Origin: UMGS1766 sp963660915 | GTDB taxonomy: Bacteria; Bacillota; Clostridia; Oscillospirales; Oscillospiraceae | Direction of reading: 5' to 3' | NCBI GenBank assembly: GCA_963660915.1 | Contig: CAVLAO010000133.1 | Span: forward strand, 1-10,811 | Length of the DNA stretch: 10,811 nt | Shown: one piece after another, positions 4,862 to 10,811 of the stretch | Layout: each line of letters opens with the position of its first letter | How positions within the stretch are numbered: position 1 is the stretch's first letter | Program-made: the position numbers and the translations under genes | The notes under the pieces: generated by a model | Database searches by the model: none | What the model was told of the DNA's origin: nothing | What the model saw: the letters and a program-made list of their open reading frames with translations, nothing else

Positions 4862-5070
4862 CTGGGCATGGAAATGCCTACCCTGACGAACTTCTCCTTA
4901 TCCACTAGCGGAAAGCTGACTAAAGGACCGTCGCAAGGTCCGGTGGATTTCGTGAAAGCCATCCCGTGTCCATGCACGGCCGTAAAAGGCGGCGGCCTTT
5001 CTCCTCCAGAATGACCATATAGTCAGACAAGACGTAAAAATTCGTATACCGGCCACGTAATGACCGGTTA
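4862..5070 (+). ncRNA. Highly structured spacer between phage tRNAs
   Basis: 209 bases with no plausible CDS but many stems: TGGGCAT/ATGCCTA with a GGAA loop (4863-4880); ATCCAC (4900-4905) with GTGGAT (4943-4948), enclosing TAGC/GCTG and GGACC/GGTCC hairpins; ACGAA (4886-4890) with TTCGT (4949-4953); CCGTG/CACGG (4964-4979); ACCGG/CCGGT (about 5048-5068). GCATGGA (4866-4872) can also pair long-range with TCCATGC (4969-4975). It could be a tRNA-processing RNA, a ribozyme or a decayed tRNA. No known family is firmly recognised. Confidence 0.4.
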
Positions 5071-5141
5071 TGGCAAATAGTTCAATGGTAGAACACTGTG
5101 TCAGCCTCACGGAGATGTGGGTTCGATTCCCACGATGCCAA
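5071..5141 (+). tRNA. tRNA-like gene, isotype uncertain
   Basis: D arm GTTC-AATGGTA-GAAC and T arm GTGGG-TTCGATT-CCCAC are normal. The acceptor TGGCAAA/GATGCCA has only five good pairs, with mismatches at positions 6 and 7. The anticodon stem CTGTG/CACGG (one G-T wobble) closes a loop TCAGCCT: position 33 is C rather than the near-universal T, and 34-36 would be AGC (Ala). The isotype is therefore doubtful: it may be degenerate, a special tRNA or a tRNA-like element. Confidence 0.65.
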
Positions 5142-5228
5142 TGCCGCCGGGTCGCTCCCGGATGATCTGAGCGTATCGGTTTACCTCAGAGAGAATGATA
5201 ATGCAGGTCGAAAGACCTGAACCGCACA
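5142..5228 (+). ncRNA. Structured spacer between second and third tRNA
   Basis: Three consecutive hairpins fill the spacer: CCGGG/CCCGG (5147-5161), TCTGAG/CTCAGA (5166-5190) and CAGGTC-GAAA-GACCTG (5204-5219), the last with a GNRA tetraloop. No ORF is credible. A role in processing or stability of the tRNA transcript is inferred. Confidence 0.35.
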
Positions 5229-5300
5229 CGGGGTATAGTTCAGCGGTAGAGCGGCGGTCTTATAGATCGTAATTCCCTGGTTCAAGTCCAGGTGCCCCGA
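5229..5300 (+). tRNA. tRNA-Ile (anticodon UAU)
   Basis: Acceptor CGGGGTA/TGCCCCG (7 bp with one G-T), D arm GTTC/GAGC, anticodon stem GCGGT/ATCGT with loop CTTATAG (anticodon TAT), T arm CCTGG-TTCAAGT-CCAGG, discriminator A, no encoded CCA. It would read AUA directly, without the lysidine-modified CAU tRNA most bacteria use. AUA is common in several AT-rich genes here. Confidence 0.88.
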
Positions 5301-5332
5301 TTGCTAATAACCGGATTTCAAGGAGTGATAAC

Positions 5333-5704
5333 ATGTTAAGTGATTTTGAAAAATACGTGAAAACGGTATGGAAAGACAAGCCGGACACAAGCACGCCGAT
5401 AAATGCAGAAAATCTGAATCATAACGAGAATGGCGTTGAAGCGAACTCGGAAGCAATAAAAACGATTGCCGATGCAGTAGTTTCGGACATTGTAAACGAT
5501 GCGAACAAAATTGCGAGCATGGCGGCTGCATATGGTCTGCAAAATCAGATTACCGAAGTGGACGAGCGTTTGGCGGCACTGGAACACATGACCTTGCAGA
5601 ACCTTTTCACTGTGCCTGTTGCTATCGACAGCACTGGTACTACGCTTCTTGCTGACGATTTGGGTAACGCAATCGTAGCAGATTGGAAATATAAGGAGGA
5701 ATAA
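5333..5704 (+). CDS. Tail-fibre/adhesin-associated phage protein (123 aa)
   Basis: The ATG follows CAAGGAGTGATAAC. The N-terminal part has VWKDKPDTSTPINAENLNHN, a motif I know from the start of many Firmicutes phage tail-fibre and baseplate proteins. A helical stretch follows (about residues 42-88, including ITEVDERLAALEHM), likely a trimeric coiled coil. The C-terminus VPVAIDSTGTTLLADDLGNA resembles a short beta-strand linker. It sits 2 bases before the DGR target gene and is probably part of the same adhesin: an anchoring or neck component for the variable protein. It is much shorter than a full fibre. Confidence 0.7.
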   Translation: MLSDFEKYVKTVWKDKPDTSTPINAENLNHNENGVEANSEAIKTIADAVVSDIVNDANKIASMAAAYGLQNQITEVDERLAALEHMTLQNLFTVPVAIDSTGTTLLADDLGNAIVADWKYKEE

Positions 5705-5706
5705 CA

Positions 5707-6612
5707 ATGAGTGCAATCAGTATTGAAACCAAGAAAGTGACGGAACTCACGGCGTTCACCACCCCGACCGATTCGTGTCTGATTCCGATTCACGATGGCA
5801 CTGGTTTGAAGAAAATCACCTTTGCCAACTTCAAAGCTAAGGCGGTTGAGGGTACGGAAGCGAAAATCGCTCCTCTGCTTTTCAACAACGCCGGGGCGCA
5901 CAATGCGATTTACCGTGGTAAGTCGCTGGGTAGCACCGTGACTACCGCCCAGTATGCCGCTATCAAGGCTGGCACATTCGAGGATTTGTACATCGGTGAC
6001 TACTGGACTATCGGTGGTGTCAACTACCGCATTGCGGCGTTTGACTACTACCTCAACAGCGGTGATACGAGTTGTACTTCTCACCACGTTGTCATTGTGC
6101 CGGACACTTGCCTGTACAACGCACAAATGCACAACACGACTTCCGGCGGCTATGAATCCGGCTCTACGGCGAATACCACGGCTGGCGGTTATGTCGGTTC
6201 GGATATGTACACCACGAACCTTGAGACTGCGAAGACCACCATCAAGAACGCTTTCAGCGGTCATGTTCTGAAACACAGAATCTATCTGACGAGCGCTGTT
6301 GCGAATGGTCGTGCTTCCGGCGGCGCATGGTGCGATTCCGAAGTTGACCTTATGTGTGAGCAGATGGTCTACGGTAGCGGTATTTTCTCTCCTGTATCGG
6401 ACGGTAGCAATGTCCCGACTAACTATCGTGTAGAGAAATCCCAGTTGCCGTTGTTCCAGCACGAGCCGAGCCGTATTTGCAACCGTAATACATGGTGGTT
6501 GAGAGACGTTGTTACCGCTTCCTATTTCGCCAATGTCTACTACAGCGGCCATGCGTACTACAACAACGCTTCCAATGCTTATGGCGTTCGCCCGGCTTTC
6601 TGCGTATCTTAA
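5707..6612 (+). CDS. DGR target: variable C-type-lectin-like phage adhesin
   Basis: A 301-residue protein preceded by AAGGAGG (5694-5700). Residues 1-50 (TELTAFTTPTDSCLIPIHDG) look like a virion-anchoring module. About 65-265 has the pattern of DUF6273/formylglycine-type C-lectin folds (DLYIGDYWTIGGVNYRIAAF, NTWWLRDV). The last 30 residues are the variable region, ending GVRPAFCVS; GVRP is typical where DGR variable regions end. Residues that differ from the template-encoded ones are 273, 278, 279, 280, 282, 284, 292 and 297 (Asn to Tyr, Ser or His; Asp to Ala). The role is probably ligand binding on the host surface. It lies directly upstream of the accessory, template and reverse transcriptase genes. 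Confidence 0.92.
   Translation: MSAISIETKKVTELTAFTTPTDSCLIPIHDGTGLKKITFANFKAKAVEGTEAKIAPLLFNNAGAHNAIYRGKSLGSTVTTAQYAAIKAGTFEDLYIGDYWTIGGVNYRIAAFDYYLNSGDTSCTSHHVVIVPDTCLYNAQMHNTTSGGYESGSTANTTAGGYVGSDMYTTNLETAKTTIKNAFSGHVLKHRIYLTSAVANGRASGGAWCDSEVDLMCEQMVYGSGIFSPVSDGSNVPTNYRVEKSQLPLFQHEPSRICNRNTWWLRDVVTASYFANVYYSGHAYYNNASNAYGVRPAFCVS
6515..6600 (+). repeat. DGR variable repeat (VR)
   Basis: 86 bases matching the template at 7201-7286. The eight differences are at VR 6523, 6538, 6541, 6545, 6550, 6556, 6580 and 6596, each facing an A in the template. The A-free tract around 6582-6595 (GGCGTTCGCCCGG) is identical in both and probably belongs to the initiation-of-homing site. Confidence 0.93.
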
Positions 6613-6615
6613 ATC

Positions 6616-6636
6616 TGCGCCCCCTTGTGGGGCGCA
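6616..6636 (+). promoter_or_regulatory. DGR target-recognition hairpin
   Basis: TGCGCCCC (6616-6623) pairs perfectly with GGGGCGCA (6629-6636) across a 5-nt loop, 15 bases after the end of the variable repeat. In the Bordetella phage DGR an 8-bp DNA hairpin just after the VR is needed for efficient retrohoming; size and place agree. It could also act as a weak terminator, but no T run follows. Confidence 0.7.
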
Positions 6637-6655
6637 CAAGGAGGTTTATTAAAAA

Positions 6656-7198
6656 GTGTCTGTATTGAAATCGAAACGAAAACCGTCACAGTTTGAGGTA
6701 TTTCACCACCTCACCAAAATGCGGAAGGAAGTCACGGATTTACTGCTCCGAGATTTCGGGTACGACCTCGACAAAGCCGTGAGCAAGGTTGAGAAGACCT
6801 TCGGCGGCAGACCGTATGAGGAGCTTTCACCCGATGAAAAAGTCCGATATGAAAAGCTCATGGAGAAGAACATAGCGTTCGCTGAATGGTTCATCGCAGA
6901 CGAGCGAAAAGTCGTTGTTGATTGTCTGCGTACTATCACCGAGGAGGTATATGTTGCAAACAGCATTTACCCAACCTACCGGGAAGAACTGGTCGAGCGC
7001 AGAGTTCACCAAGACAGGGCTGTCGGACAGTGTTATAGGCTCACACAGGAGTTGCAGTATGCTATCGAGACCCTTCCTGTTGACGTAAACAAGTACATTC
7101 GTTTCGCTGAAATGATACAGACCGAGATAAACCTTATCAAAGGTTGGAGGAAGTCTGACAACAAGTTCAAGTCGGCACTCCAAGAGGGCAATCTCTGA
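6656..7198 (+). CDS. avd: Avd-like DGR accessory protein
   Basis: A 180-residue, charged, all-helical protein (MSVLKSKRKPSQFEVFHHLT; FAEWFIADERKVVVDCLRTI; QCYRLTQELQYAIETLPVD). Its place between the variable repeat and the template repeat, its small helical nature and the MSVLKSKR start recalled from other gut DGR accessory proteins support an Avd role. Avd is a four-helix-bundle protein that binds the reverse transcriptase and template RNA and is needed for mutagenic cDNA synthesis. It is longer than Bordetella phage Avd (about 128 aa), with a Pro/Glu-rich insertion near residues 50-65 (GRPYEELSPDEKVRYEKLM). The GTG start at 6656 lies 11 bases after AAGGAGG (6638-6644). The stop is 2 bases before the template repeat. 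Confidence 0.75.
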   Translation: MSVLKSKRKPSQFEVFHHLTKMRKEVTDLLLRDFGYDLDKAVSKVEKTFGGRPYEELSPDEKVRYEKLMEKNIAFAEWFIADERKVVVDCLRTITEEVYVANSIYPTYREELVERRVHQDRAVGQCYRLTQELQYAIETLPVDVNKYIRFAEMIQTEINLIKGWRKSDNKFKSALQEGNL

Positions 7199-7200
7199 TT

Positions 7201-7286
7201 CCGCTTCCAATTTCGCCAATGTCAACAACAACGGCAATGCGAACTACAACAACGCTTCCAATGCTAATGGCGTTCGCCCGGATTTC
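7201..7286 (+). repeat. DGR template repeat (TR)
   Basis: 86 bases with 24 adenines, eight of which are replaced in the VR (A to T five times, to C twice, to G once). Adenines are concentrated in AAC/AAT codons, which lets mutagenesis reach many amino acids without making stops. The surrounding non-coding stretch 7199-7339 is the likely template RNA; TCTGTG (7290-7295) can pair with CACAGA (7319-7324) downstream of the repeat. Confidence 0.93.
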
Positions 7287-7339
7287 GATTCTGTGATTGA
7301 GTAGCCTATCGAGCGTTTCACAGACAGAGAAAGGAGAGA

Positions 7340-8563
7340 TTGTCCTTCCGTATGGTAAATACTAAACACGACACCTCCTCTTACGAGAGCAGAGGTTATC
7401 AGCGTGAGATATTTGATGGCAACGTACTTCACGAAGCCTACTTAAAAGCCAAGAAAGGTAGTGACTGGAAACCACAAGTACAGAGGTTTGAAACAACCTA
7501 TCTGTTGGAGTTATCGAAAATGCAACGAGACCTTGAGAACATGGAATACGAGTTCTTACCGACCACCAATTTCACACTGCACGAACGAGGGAAGCTCCGG
7601 CGTATCACCGGGGAACAGGTTCAAGACAGAATCGTGAAACACGCTCTCTGTGACGAGGTTCTGAATCCTCTGATTGAGCCACACCTCATTTACGACAATG
7701 GTGCGAGCATTGTTGGTAAAGGTATAGATTTCACTCGTAGAAGGTTGCTGACCCACCTTCGGAAATATTACGCCCAACACGGCAGTAATGAGGGTTACAT
7801 TCTTCTGATAGATTTCTCGAAATACTACGACAATATCAGACATGATGTGTTGATGGAGTTGTTCGAGAAACATGTCGATGATGAACACGCCCTGTGGCTG
7901 TTGAGAAAGACCATTGAACGGTCTAAGGTTGATGTTTCCTACATGAGCGATGAAGAATACGAACACTGTCTCGACAGGCTGTTTGATTCTCTCCTCTATC
8001 AATACATGAACCCGAAGCTGTTCACAGGCGAAAAGTTCATGGGAAAGCACCTCAATATCGGAGACCAAGTGGCACAGACCGCCGGAATCTCCTACCGCAT
8101 GAGAATTGATAATTATGTCAAAATCGTGCGGAGTGTAAAATTCTACGCTGGCTACATGGACGATAGCTACGCTATACACGAGAGCAAGGAGTTCTTACAG
8201 GAGCTTCTTGAGGACATTATCGAGATAGCGAAGGAACTCGGAATCACGGTGAATACCCGGAAGACGAGAATCTGCAAGCTCTCCGAACACTGGCGATTTC
8301 TTCAAGTCCAGTATTCTCTTACGGACACCGGGAGGGTGATTCAGAAAATCAACCCGAAGCGGCTTACCGCTATGAGACGGAAAATGAAGAAAATCGCTCC
8401 GAAGCTGACAGAAAAGGAGTTTACGGACTTCTACAAGAGCTGGTTCAAGAACCATTACAAGCTAATGAGTAAGCAACAGCGAAGTAACATGGATATACTA
8501 TTCAACCAATTAAAGGAGGTAACGAGATGTACACTATCACCCTTGCCGATGGCAAAAAGCTGA
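7340..8563 (+). CDS. DGR reverse transcriptase
   Basis: An RT of the DGR clade, up to 407 residues. The fingers/palm region has KLRRITGEQVQDRIVKHAL. Motif A is YILLIDFSKYYDNI with catalytic D158; motif C is YMDD (272-275) with the other two aspartates. Motif B/4 is IGDQVAQ (240-246), a variant of the DGR-type [IVL]GxxxSQ rather than the QGxxxSP of group II introns and retrons. No X/maturase or endonuclease domain follows, as expected. The start is unsettled: TTG 7340 lies 3 bases after AAGGAG (7331-7336) while ATG 7352 lies 15 bases after it. The 3' end overlaps the next gene by 37 bases. Confidence 0.93.
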   Translation: MSFRMVNTKHDTSSYESRGYQREIFDGNVLHEAYLKAKKGSDWKPQVQRFETTYLLELSKMQRDLENMEYEFLPTTNFTLHERGKLRRITGEQVQDRIVKHALCDEVLNPLIEPHLIYDNGASIVGKGIDFTRRRLLTHLRKYYAQHGSNEGYILLIDFSKYYDNIRHDVLMELFEKHVDDEHALWLLRKTIERSKVDVSYMSDEEYEHCLDRLFDSLLYQYMNPKLFTGEKFMGKHLNIGDQVAQTAGISYRMRIDNYVKIVRSVKFYAGYMDDSYAIHESKEFLQELLEDIIEIAKELGITVNTRKTRICKLSEHWRFLQVQYSLTDTGRVIQKINPKRLTAMRRKMKKIAPKLTEKEFTDFYKSWFKNHYKLMSKQQRSNMDILFNQLKEVTRCTLSPLPMAKS

Positions 8564-8856
8564 CTGGGCTGGAAATGAACGGCACGAACTATGTCAGTAA
8601 AGAAAAGGTGGACGAGACCATCTTCGAGAACAATCTCTCCACTATGACGGTCTCCGATGGTGAGACAGAGATTATCTACACCGATATGGTCTTCATTCAG
8701 CAGATGGAATGGGCCGACGGCACTTTCTACCTTGCGTTCCGTGAGAAGACCAAGGAGGAGAAGTTTGTAGCCGCTATTACAGCAAATGCCGATAGTATGA
8801 CTGATTTACAGGTCGCACTTGCGGAAGTCTATGAAATGGTTTTAGGAGGTAAATAA
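8527..8856 (+). CDS. Conserved-type small phage protein (109 aa)
   Basis: The ATG follows AAAGGAGGT (8513-8521). The N-terminal half is beta-rich (MYTITLADGKKLTGLEMNG; ETEIIYTDMVFIQQM), with a helical C-terminal half (ATANADSMTDLQVALAEVYE by approximate reading). I recognise it as a type found beside the CD1375-like gene in Firmicutes phages, in or near tail operons. Function unknown; tail-fibre assembly or DGR support are possibilities with no direct evidence. It overlaps the reverse transcriptase 3' end, so it is probably cotranscribed with the DGR. Confidence 0.7.
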   Translation: MYTITLADGKKLTGLEMNGTNYVSKEKVDETIFENNLSTMTVSDGETEIIYTDMVFIQQMEWADGTFYLAFREKTKEEKFVAAITANADSMTDLQVALAEVYEMVLGGK

Positions 8857-8858
8857 TT

Positions 8859-8969
8859 ATGGCTAAAGTTTATGTCGCACTGATTCGCAAAGGTCTCAAG
8901 ACCATTGATGATGTGCCCGAACAGCTTCGTGAGGAAGTCAAGAAGCTGTTGGAGGAAGAATTAGAATAA
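8859..8969 (+). CDS. CD1375-family small phage protein (36 aa)
   Basis: A 36-residue peptide, MAKVYVALIRKGLKTIDDVP then EQLREEVKKLLEEELE. It matches the CD1375/XkdX-like group of very short proteins found after tail-fibre genes in Firmicutes phages: a short strand, a KGLKTIDDVPE turn and a helix. AGGAGG (8845-8850) precedes the ATG by 8 bases. The stop is 16 bases before the next gene. Its role is not established. Confidence 0.8.
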   Translation: MAKVYVALIRKGLKTIDDVPEQLREEVKKLLEEELE

Positions 8970-8985
8970 ATAACGAGGTGAGAAA

Positions 8986-9180
8986 GTGGCAGGAGGAGTA
9001 CACCCGCTGAATCAAAAAAAATTCATGGAAGGATATAGGCAATACCTGTCCGGCGGAATCAATCAGAAAAAAGCTGCAAAGATTGCTGGATGTAGCGTGC
9101 CTACGTTCGTGAAATATGCAAACATGATCTTTTTGGGGCAGGAATTGCCAGATAATCTTTGGGGAAAAAAGAAGAAGTAA
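8986..9180 (+). CDS. Small HTH protein (64 aa)
   Basis: The GTG start follows GAGGTG (8975-8980). The protein has a helix-turn-helix pattern, GGINQKKAAKIAGCSVPTFV, with SVPTFVKYANMI as recognition helix, and a Lys-rich end (LWGKKKK). This resembles the DNA-binding part of resolvase-type or small-terminase proteins. Lying directly before the large terminase, it could be a minimal small terminase subunit or a regulator; length is short for a complete TerS. The TAA overlaps the ATG of a 23-aa reading frame (TAATG). Confidence 0.65.
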   Translation: MAGGVHPLNQKKFMEGYRQYLSGGINQKKAAKIAGCSVPTFVKYANMIFLGQELPDNLWGKKKK

Positions 9181-9251
9181 TGAAACACATCGCAGCGATG
9201 CTTCAAGCAGTAACAAATGGAGGTCTTTGCTATTGGCATCCGGAAATTTGA
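9180..9251 (+). CDS. Possible 23-aa leader peptide before the terminase
   Basis: ATG 9180 overlaps the previous stop and opens MKHIAAMLQAVTNGGLCYWH plus three residues, ending inside the terminase gene. It contains the terminase ribosome binding site, so its translation could couple the HTH gene to the terminase. No family is recognised, and it could be chance. Confidence 0.3.
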   Translation: MKHIAAMLQAVTNGGLCYWHPEI

Positions 9252-10811
9252 AACAGACAATCCAAGAATATGAAAATTACATACAGGCACATGGCATTGA
9301 TGAATCTGCCATTGACGCGTACGCAGAGGCCTGTTCTGTGGCGATTAACGGTGAAAAGGACATAGAATACGGCTTACAGCTCACAAAGCGGTTTAAAGAG
9401 CTTACAGAGCGTTACTGCATGGAGAGAACGGGCGGAACGATATGGGATTTGGAAAAATATGCGTTCGCCAACAAGACAGAATACAATTTGATTGAAAAAT
9501 TCTATTCTGTCTTACTTCTGGAAGCACAAAACAAAGTTGTTGATAGCTATTTTCGATTTCTTGAATATAAACGAGAACCGAAAGAACGGTTTTATATGCC
9601 AAGGCGAAAACAACTGCTCAAAATCGGCCTTGTAGACGCTCTGCAGGGCATGATTGATGATGAGTACGACATTTTGTGCATCAGTATGCCGCCCGGCACA
9701 GCCAAGACCACGGCCGAGAAATTTTTCGCTACTGGCGTGATTGGATGGTTCCCAAAAGACTTCAATCTGTTCTATTCACATAGTGGAGATATCACACGGA
9801 TGTTCTATGACGGAACGCTTGATATTGTGACAAATACGGATGATTATGCATGGAATGAGGTATTCCCTGGTCTGAAAGTAACAAGAACAGATGCGAAGAT
9901 GGAACAGTTTAACATAGACAAGTATAAGCCGTTTCCATCGTTACAATGCACGTCTGTAGGCAGTAAGAATGCCGGTAAGGTACGTGCTTCAAAGTTTCTT
10001 TTGGTTGATGATATGATAGGCGGCATTGAAGAAGCATTAAATCCCACGATTCTGGAAAAGCTGTGGAATAAGTATGCGGTCGATGCTAGGCAGAGAAAAA
10101 CGCAGGCCACGGATGGGAAACCTTGCAAGGAAATTCATATTGCGACAAGGTGGAGCGTGCAAGACGTTATTGGGCGTATACAGAACATGTATGCAGGGAA
10201 TCCGAGAGTGAAGGTTATTGCGGTTCCTGATGTGGATCCGGTGACTGGAAAGAGCAATTTTGACTATGAGTATGGCGGTTTTACGGTAGAATTCTTCGCA
10301 GATCAGCAGTTGTTGATGGATGATATTTCCTACAAGTGCTTATACAAGCAGGAGCCGATTGAACGTGAAGGCCTGCTGNNNNNNNNNNGGCGGTATCTCA
10401 ACCTCCCGCATGGCATGCCGGAGGTTGTTACGGCTCAATGTGACACCAAGGGAAAGGGAACAGATTATTTTGTTATGCCGATACTTCAGAAATACGGTGA
10501 AGATTACTATTGCATTGACTGCGTGTGCGATAATACTGCTGATTATGAGATGCAATACGAAAATGCTGCAAATGCCCTGGTGAATAACGAGGTTATGGAG
10601 TGCGAGTTTGAGCGGAATGCCGGTGGTGATCGCGTGGCGATGGAAGTCAATAAGCGAGTAGAAGCAAAGGGATGGATTTGCAATATTACCGATGTACCAA
10701 CGGAAACAAACAAAGAAGCACGTATTTTCCAGTGTTCCAGCTGGATTTTGCAGCACATTATATTCAAAGATGAATCGTTGTATACGCCAAAGGAACCGTA
10801 TGGGGTAATGA
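9233..10811 (+). CDS. terL: Terminase large subunit (partial, runs off the end)
   Basis: The DNA-packaging motor of tailed phages: an N-terminal ATPase and a C-terminal RNase H-like nuclease. Visible motifs are a terminase-type Walker A, SMPPGTAKTT (T160 at the end), Walker B FLLVDDMI (D259, D260), and the nuclease start QCDTKGKGTDYFVM (D404 counted through the Ns). TTG 9233 is chosen because GGAGG (9219-9223) lies 9 bases upstream; the next in-frame ATG (9419) would cut conserved N-terminal sequence. Ten Ns at 10379-10388 fall just before RYLNLPHGMP; the frame is kept on both sides, but relatives suggest a few more residues belong there. The 3' end lies beyond the window. Confidence 0.92.
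   Translation, partial: MASGNLKQTIQEYENYIQAHGIDESAIDAYAEACSVAINGEKDIEYGLQLTKRFKELTERYCMERTGGTIWDLEKYAFANKTEYNLIEKFYSVLLLEAQNKVVDSYFRFLEYKREPKERFYMPRRKQLLKIGLVDALQGMIDDEYDILCISMPPGTAKTTAEKFFATGVIGWFPKDFNLFYSHSGDITRMFYDGTLDIVTNTDDYAWNEVFPGLKVTRTDAKMEQFNIDKYKPFPSLQCTSVGSKNAGKVRASKFLLVDDMIGGIEEALNPTILEKLWNKYAVDARQRKTQATDGKPCKEIHIATRWSVQDVIGRIQNMYAGNPRVKVIAVPDVDPVTGKSNFDYEYGGFTVEFFADQQLLMDDISYKCLYKQEPIEREGLLXXXXRYLNLPHGMPEVVTAQCDTKGKGTDYFVMPILQKYGEDYYCIDCVCDNTADYEMQYENAANALVNNEVMECEFERNAGGDRVAMEVNKRVEAKGWICNITDVPTETNKEARIFQCSSWILQHIIFKDESLYTPKEPYGVM
10379..10388. other. Assembly gap (10 Ns)
   Basis: Ten undetermined bases inside the terminase gene. Ten is a common placeholder, so the true length may differ; the reading frame happens to stay open across it. 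Confidence 0.95.

Larger units (their letters stand above)
5707..8563 (+). other. Complete diversity-generating retroelement (DGR)
   Basis: Order: target gene with variable repeat, hairpin, Avd-like accessory gene, template repeat, reverse transcriptase. All parts lie on the plus strand within about 2.9 kb and look intact. The template RNA is reverse transcribed with errors at adenines and the cDNA replaces the variable repeat, changing the adhesin. The adenine-only pattern of differences shows that this process has acted on this locus. Confidence 0.92.

Noticed and set aside
4883..4957. CTGACGA plus a later GAAA as a second hammerhead in the tRNA spacer
   Set aside because: The stems next to the core do not pair: only 2 bp follow CTGACGA, the base after GAAA cannot pair before a NUH triplet, and stem I is absent.
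5545..6639. A 364-aa open frame antisense to the DGR target gene
   Set aside because: It mirrors the codon pattern of the real gene, which has a ribosome binding site, fold motifs and a VR. The antisense frame is low in Lys and aromatic residues, rich in Val/Arg/Thr, and has no ribosome binding site.
8986..9180. Calling the 64-aa HTH protein a definite terminase small subunit
   Set aside because: Its place before terL fits, but it is very short and only an HTH is visible. The 3012 protein is a rival candidate.
1..10811. CRISPR array
   Set aside because: No regularly spaced direct repeats. The only clear long repeat pair is the DGR VR/TR.

Overview
The window reads as part of a tailed-phage or prophage genome from a low-GC Firmicute, most likely a gut Clostridium-type host. 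The grounds are strong AGGAGG-type ribosome binding sites, small tightly packed genes on the plus strand, a large terminase with clear ATPase motifs, MazG and DUF3310 enzymes, a CD1375-type small protein and a phage tRNA cluster. A run of 10 Ns inside the terminase gene suggests a scaffolded, possibly metagenomic, assembly. The species cannot be named from the sequence.

Layout. 1-1435: two terminators, then small plus-strand phage genes. The last two (a Trp/Gly-rich membrane protein and a metallopeptidase carrying HELCH) look fused and truncated by a deletion near 1259. About 1436-2885: a GC-richer block on the minus strand with three intact small genes and one start-less gene fragment. Every stop codon in this block is followed by a compact three-way-junction RNA. 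One of these is a textbook type II hammerhead ribozyme; two others carry tRNA-like T-loops. 2878-3707: a promoter-like site, a terminator and a phage HTH-type protein. 3708-4800: a long hairpin, a small membrane peptide, a MazG-like pyrophosphohydrolase, a DUF3310 protein and a small Cys-containing protein. 4791-5300: tRNA-Gln(UUG), an aberrant tRNA, and tRNA-Ile(UAU), with strongly structured spacers. 5333-8563: a tail-fibre-like protein and a complete diversity-generating retroelement (DGR). 8527-10811: small phage proteins, a small HTH protein and the terminase large subunit, which runs off the end.

The DGR is the clearest functional system. A C-type-lectin-like target protein (5707-6612) ends in a variable repeat (6515-6600), followed by an 8-bp hairpin, an Avd-like accessory gene, the template repeat (7201-7286) and a DGR reverse transcriptase. 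The two 86-nt repeats differ at 8 positions and all 8 are adenines in the template, the signature of adenine-specific mutagenic retrohoming. It probably diversifies a phage adhesin or receptor-binding tip.

The less expected system is the minus-strand array, where each small ORF ends directly in a structured RNA (hammerhead or tRNA-like three-way junction). It looks like a cassette array or a self-processing operon inserted into the phage.
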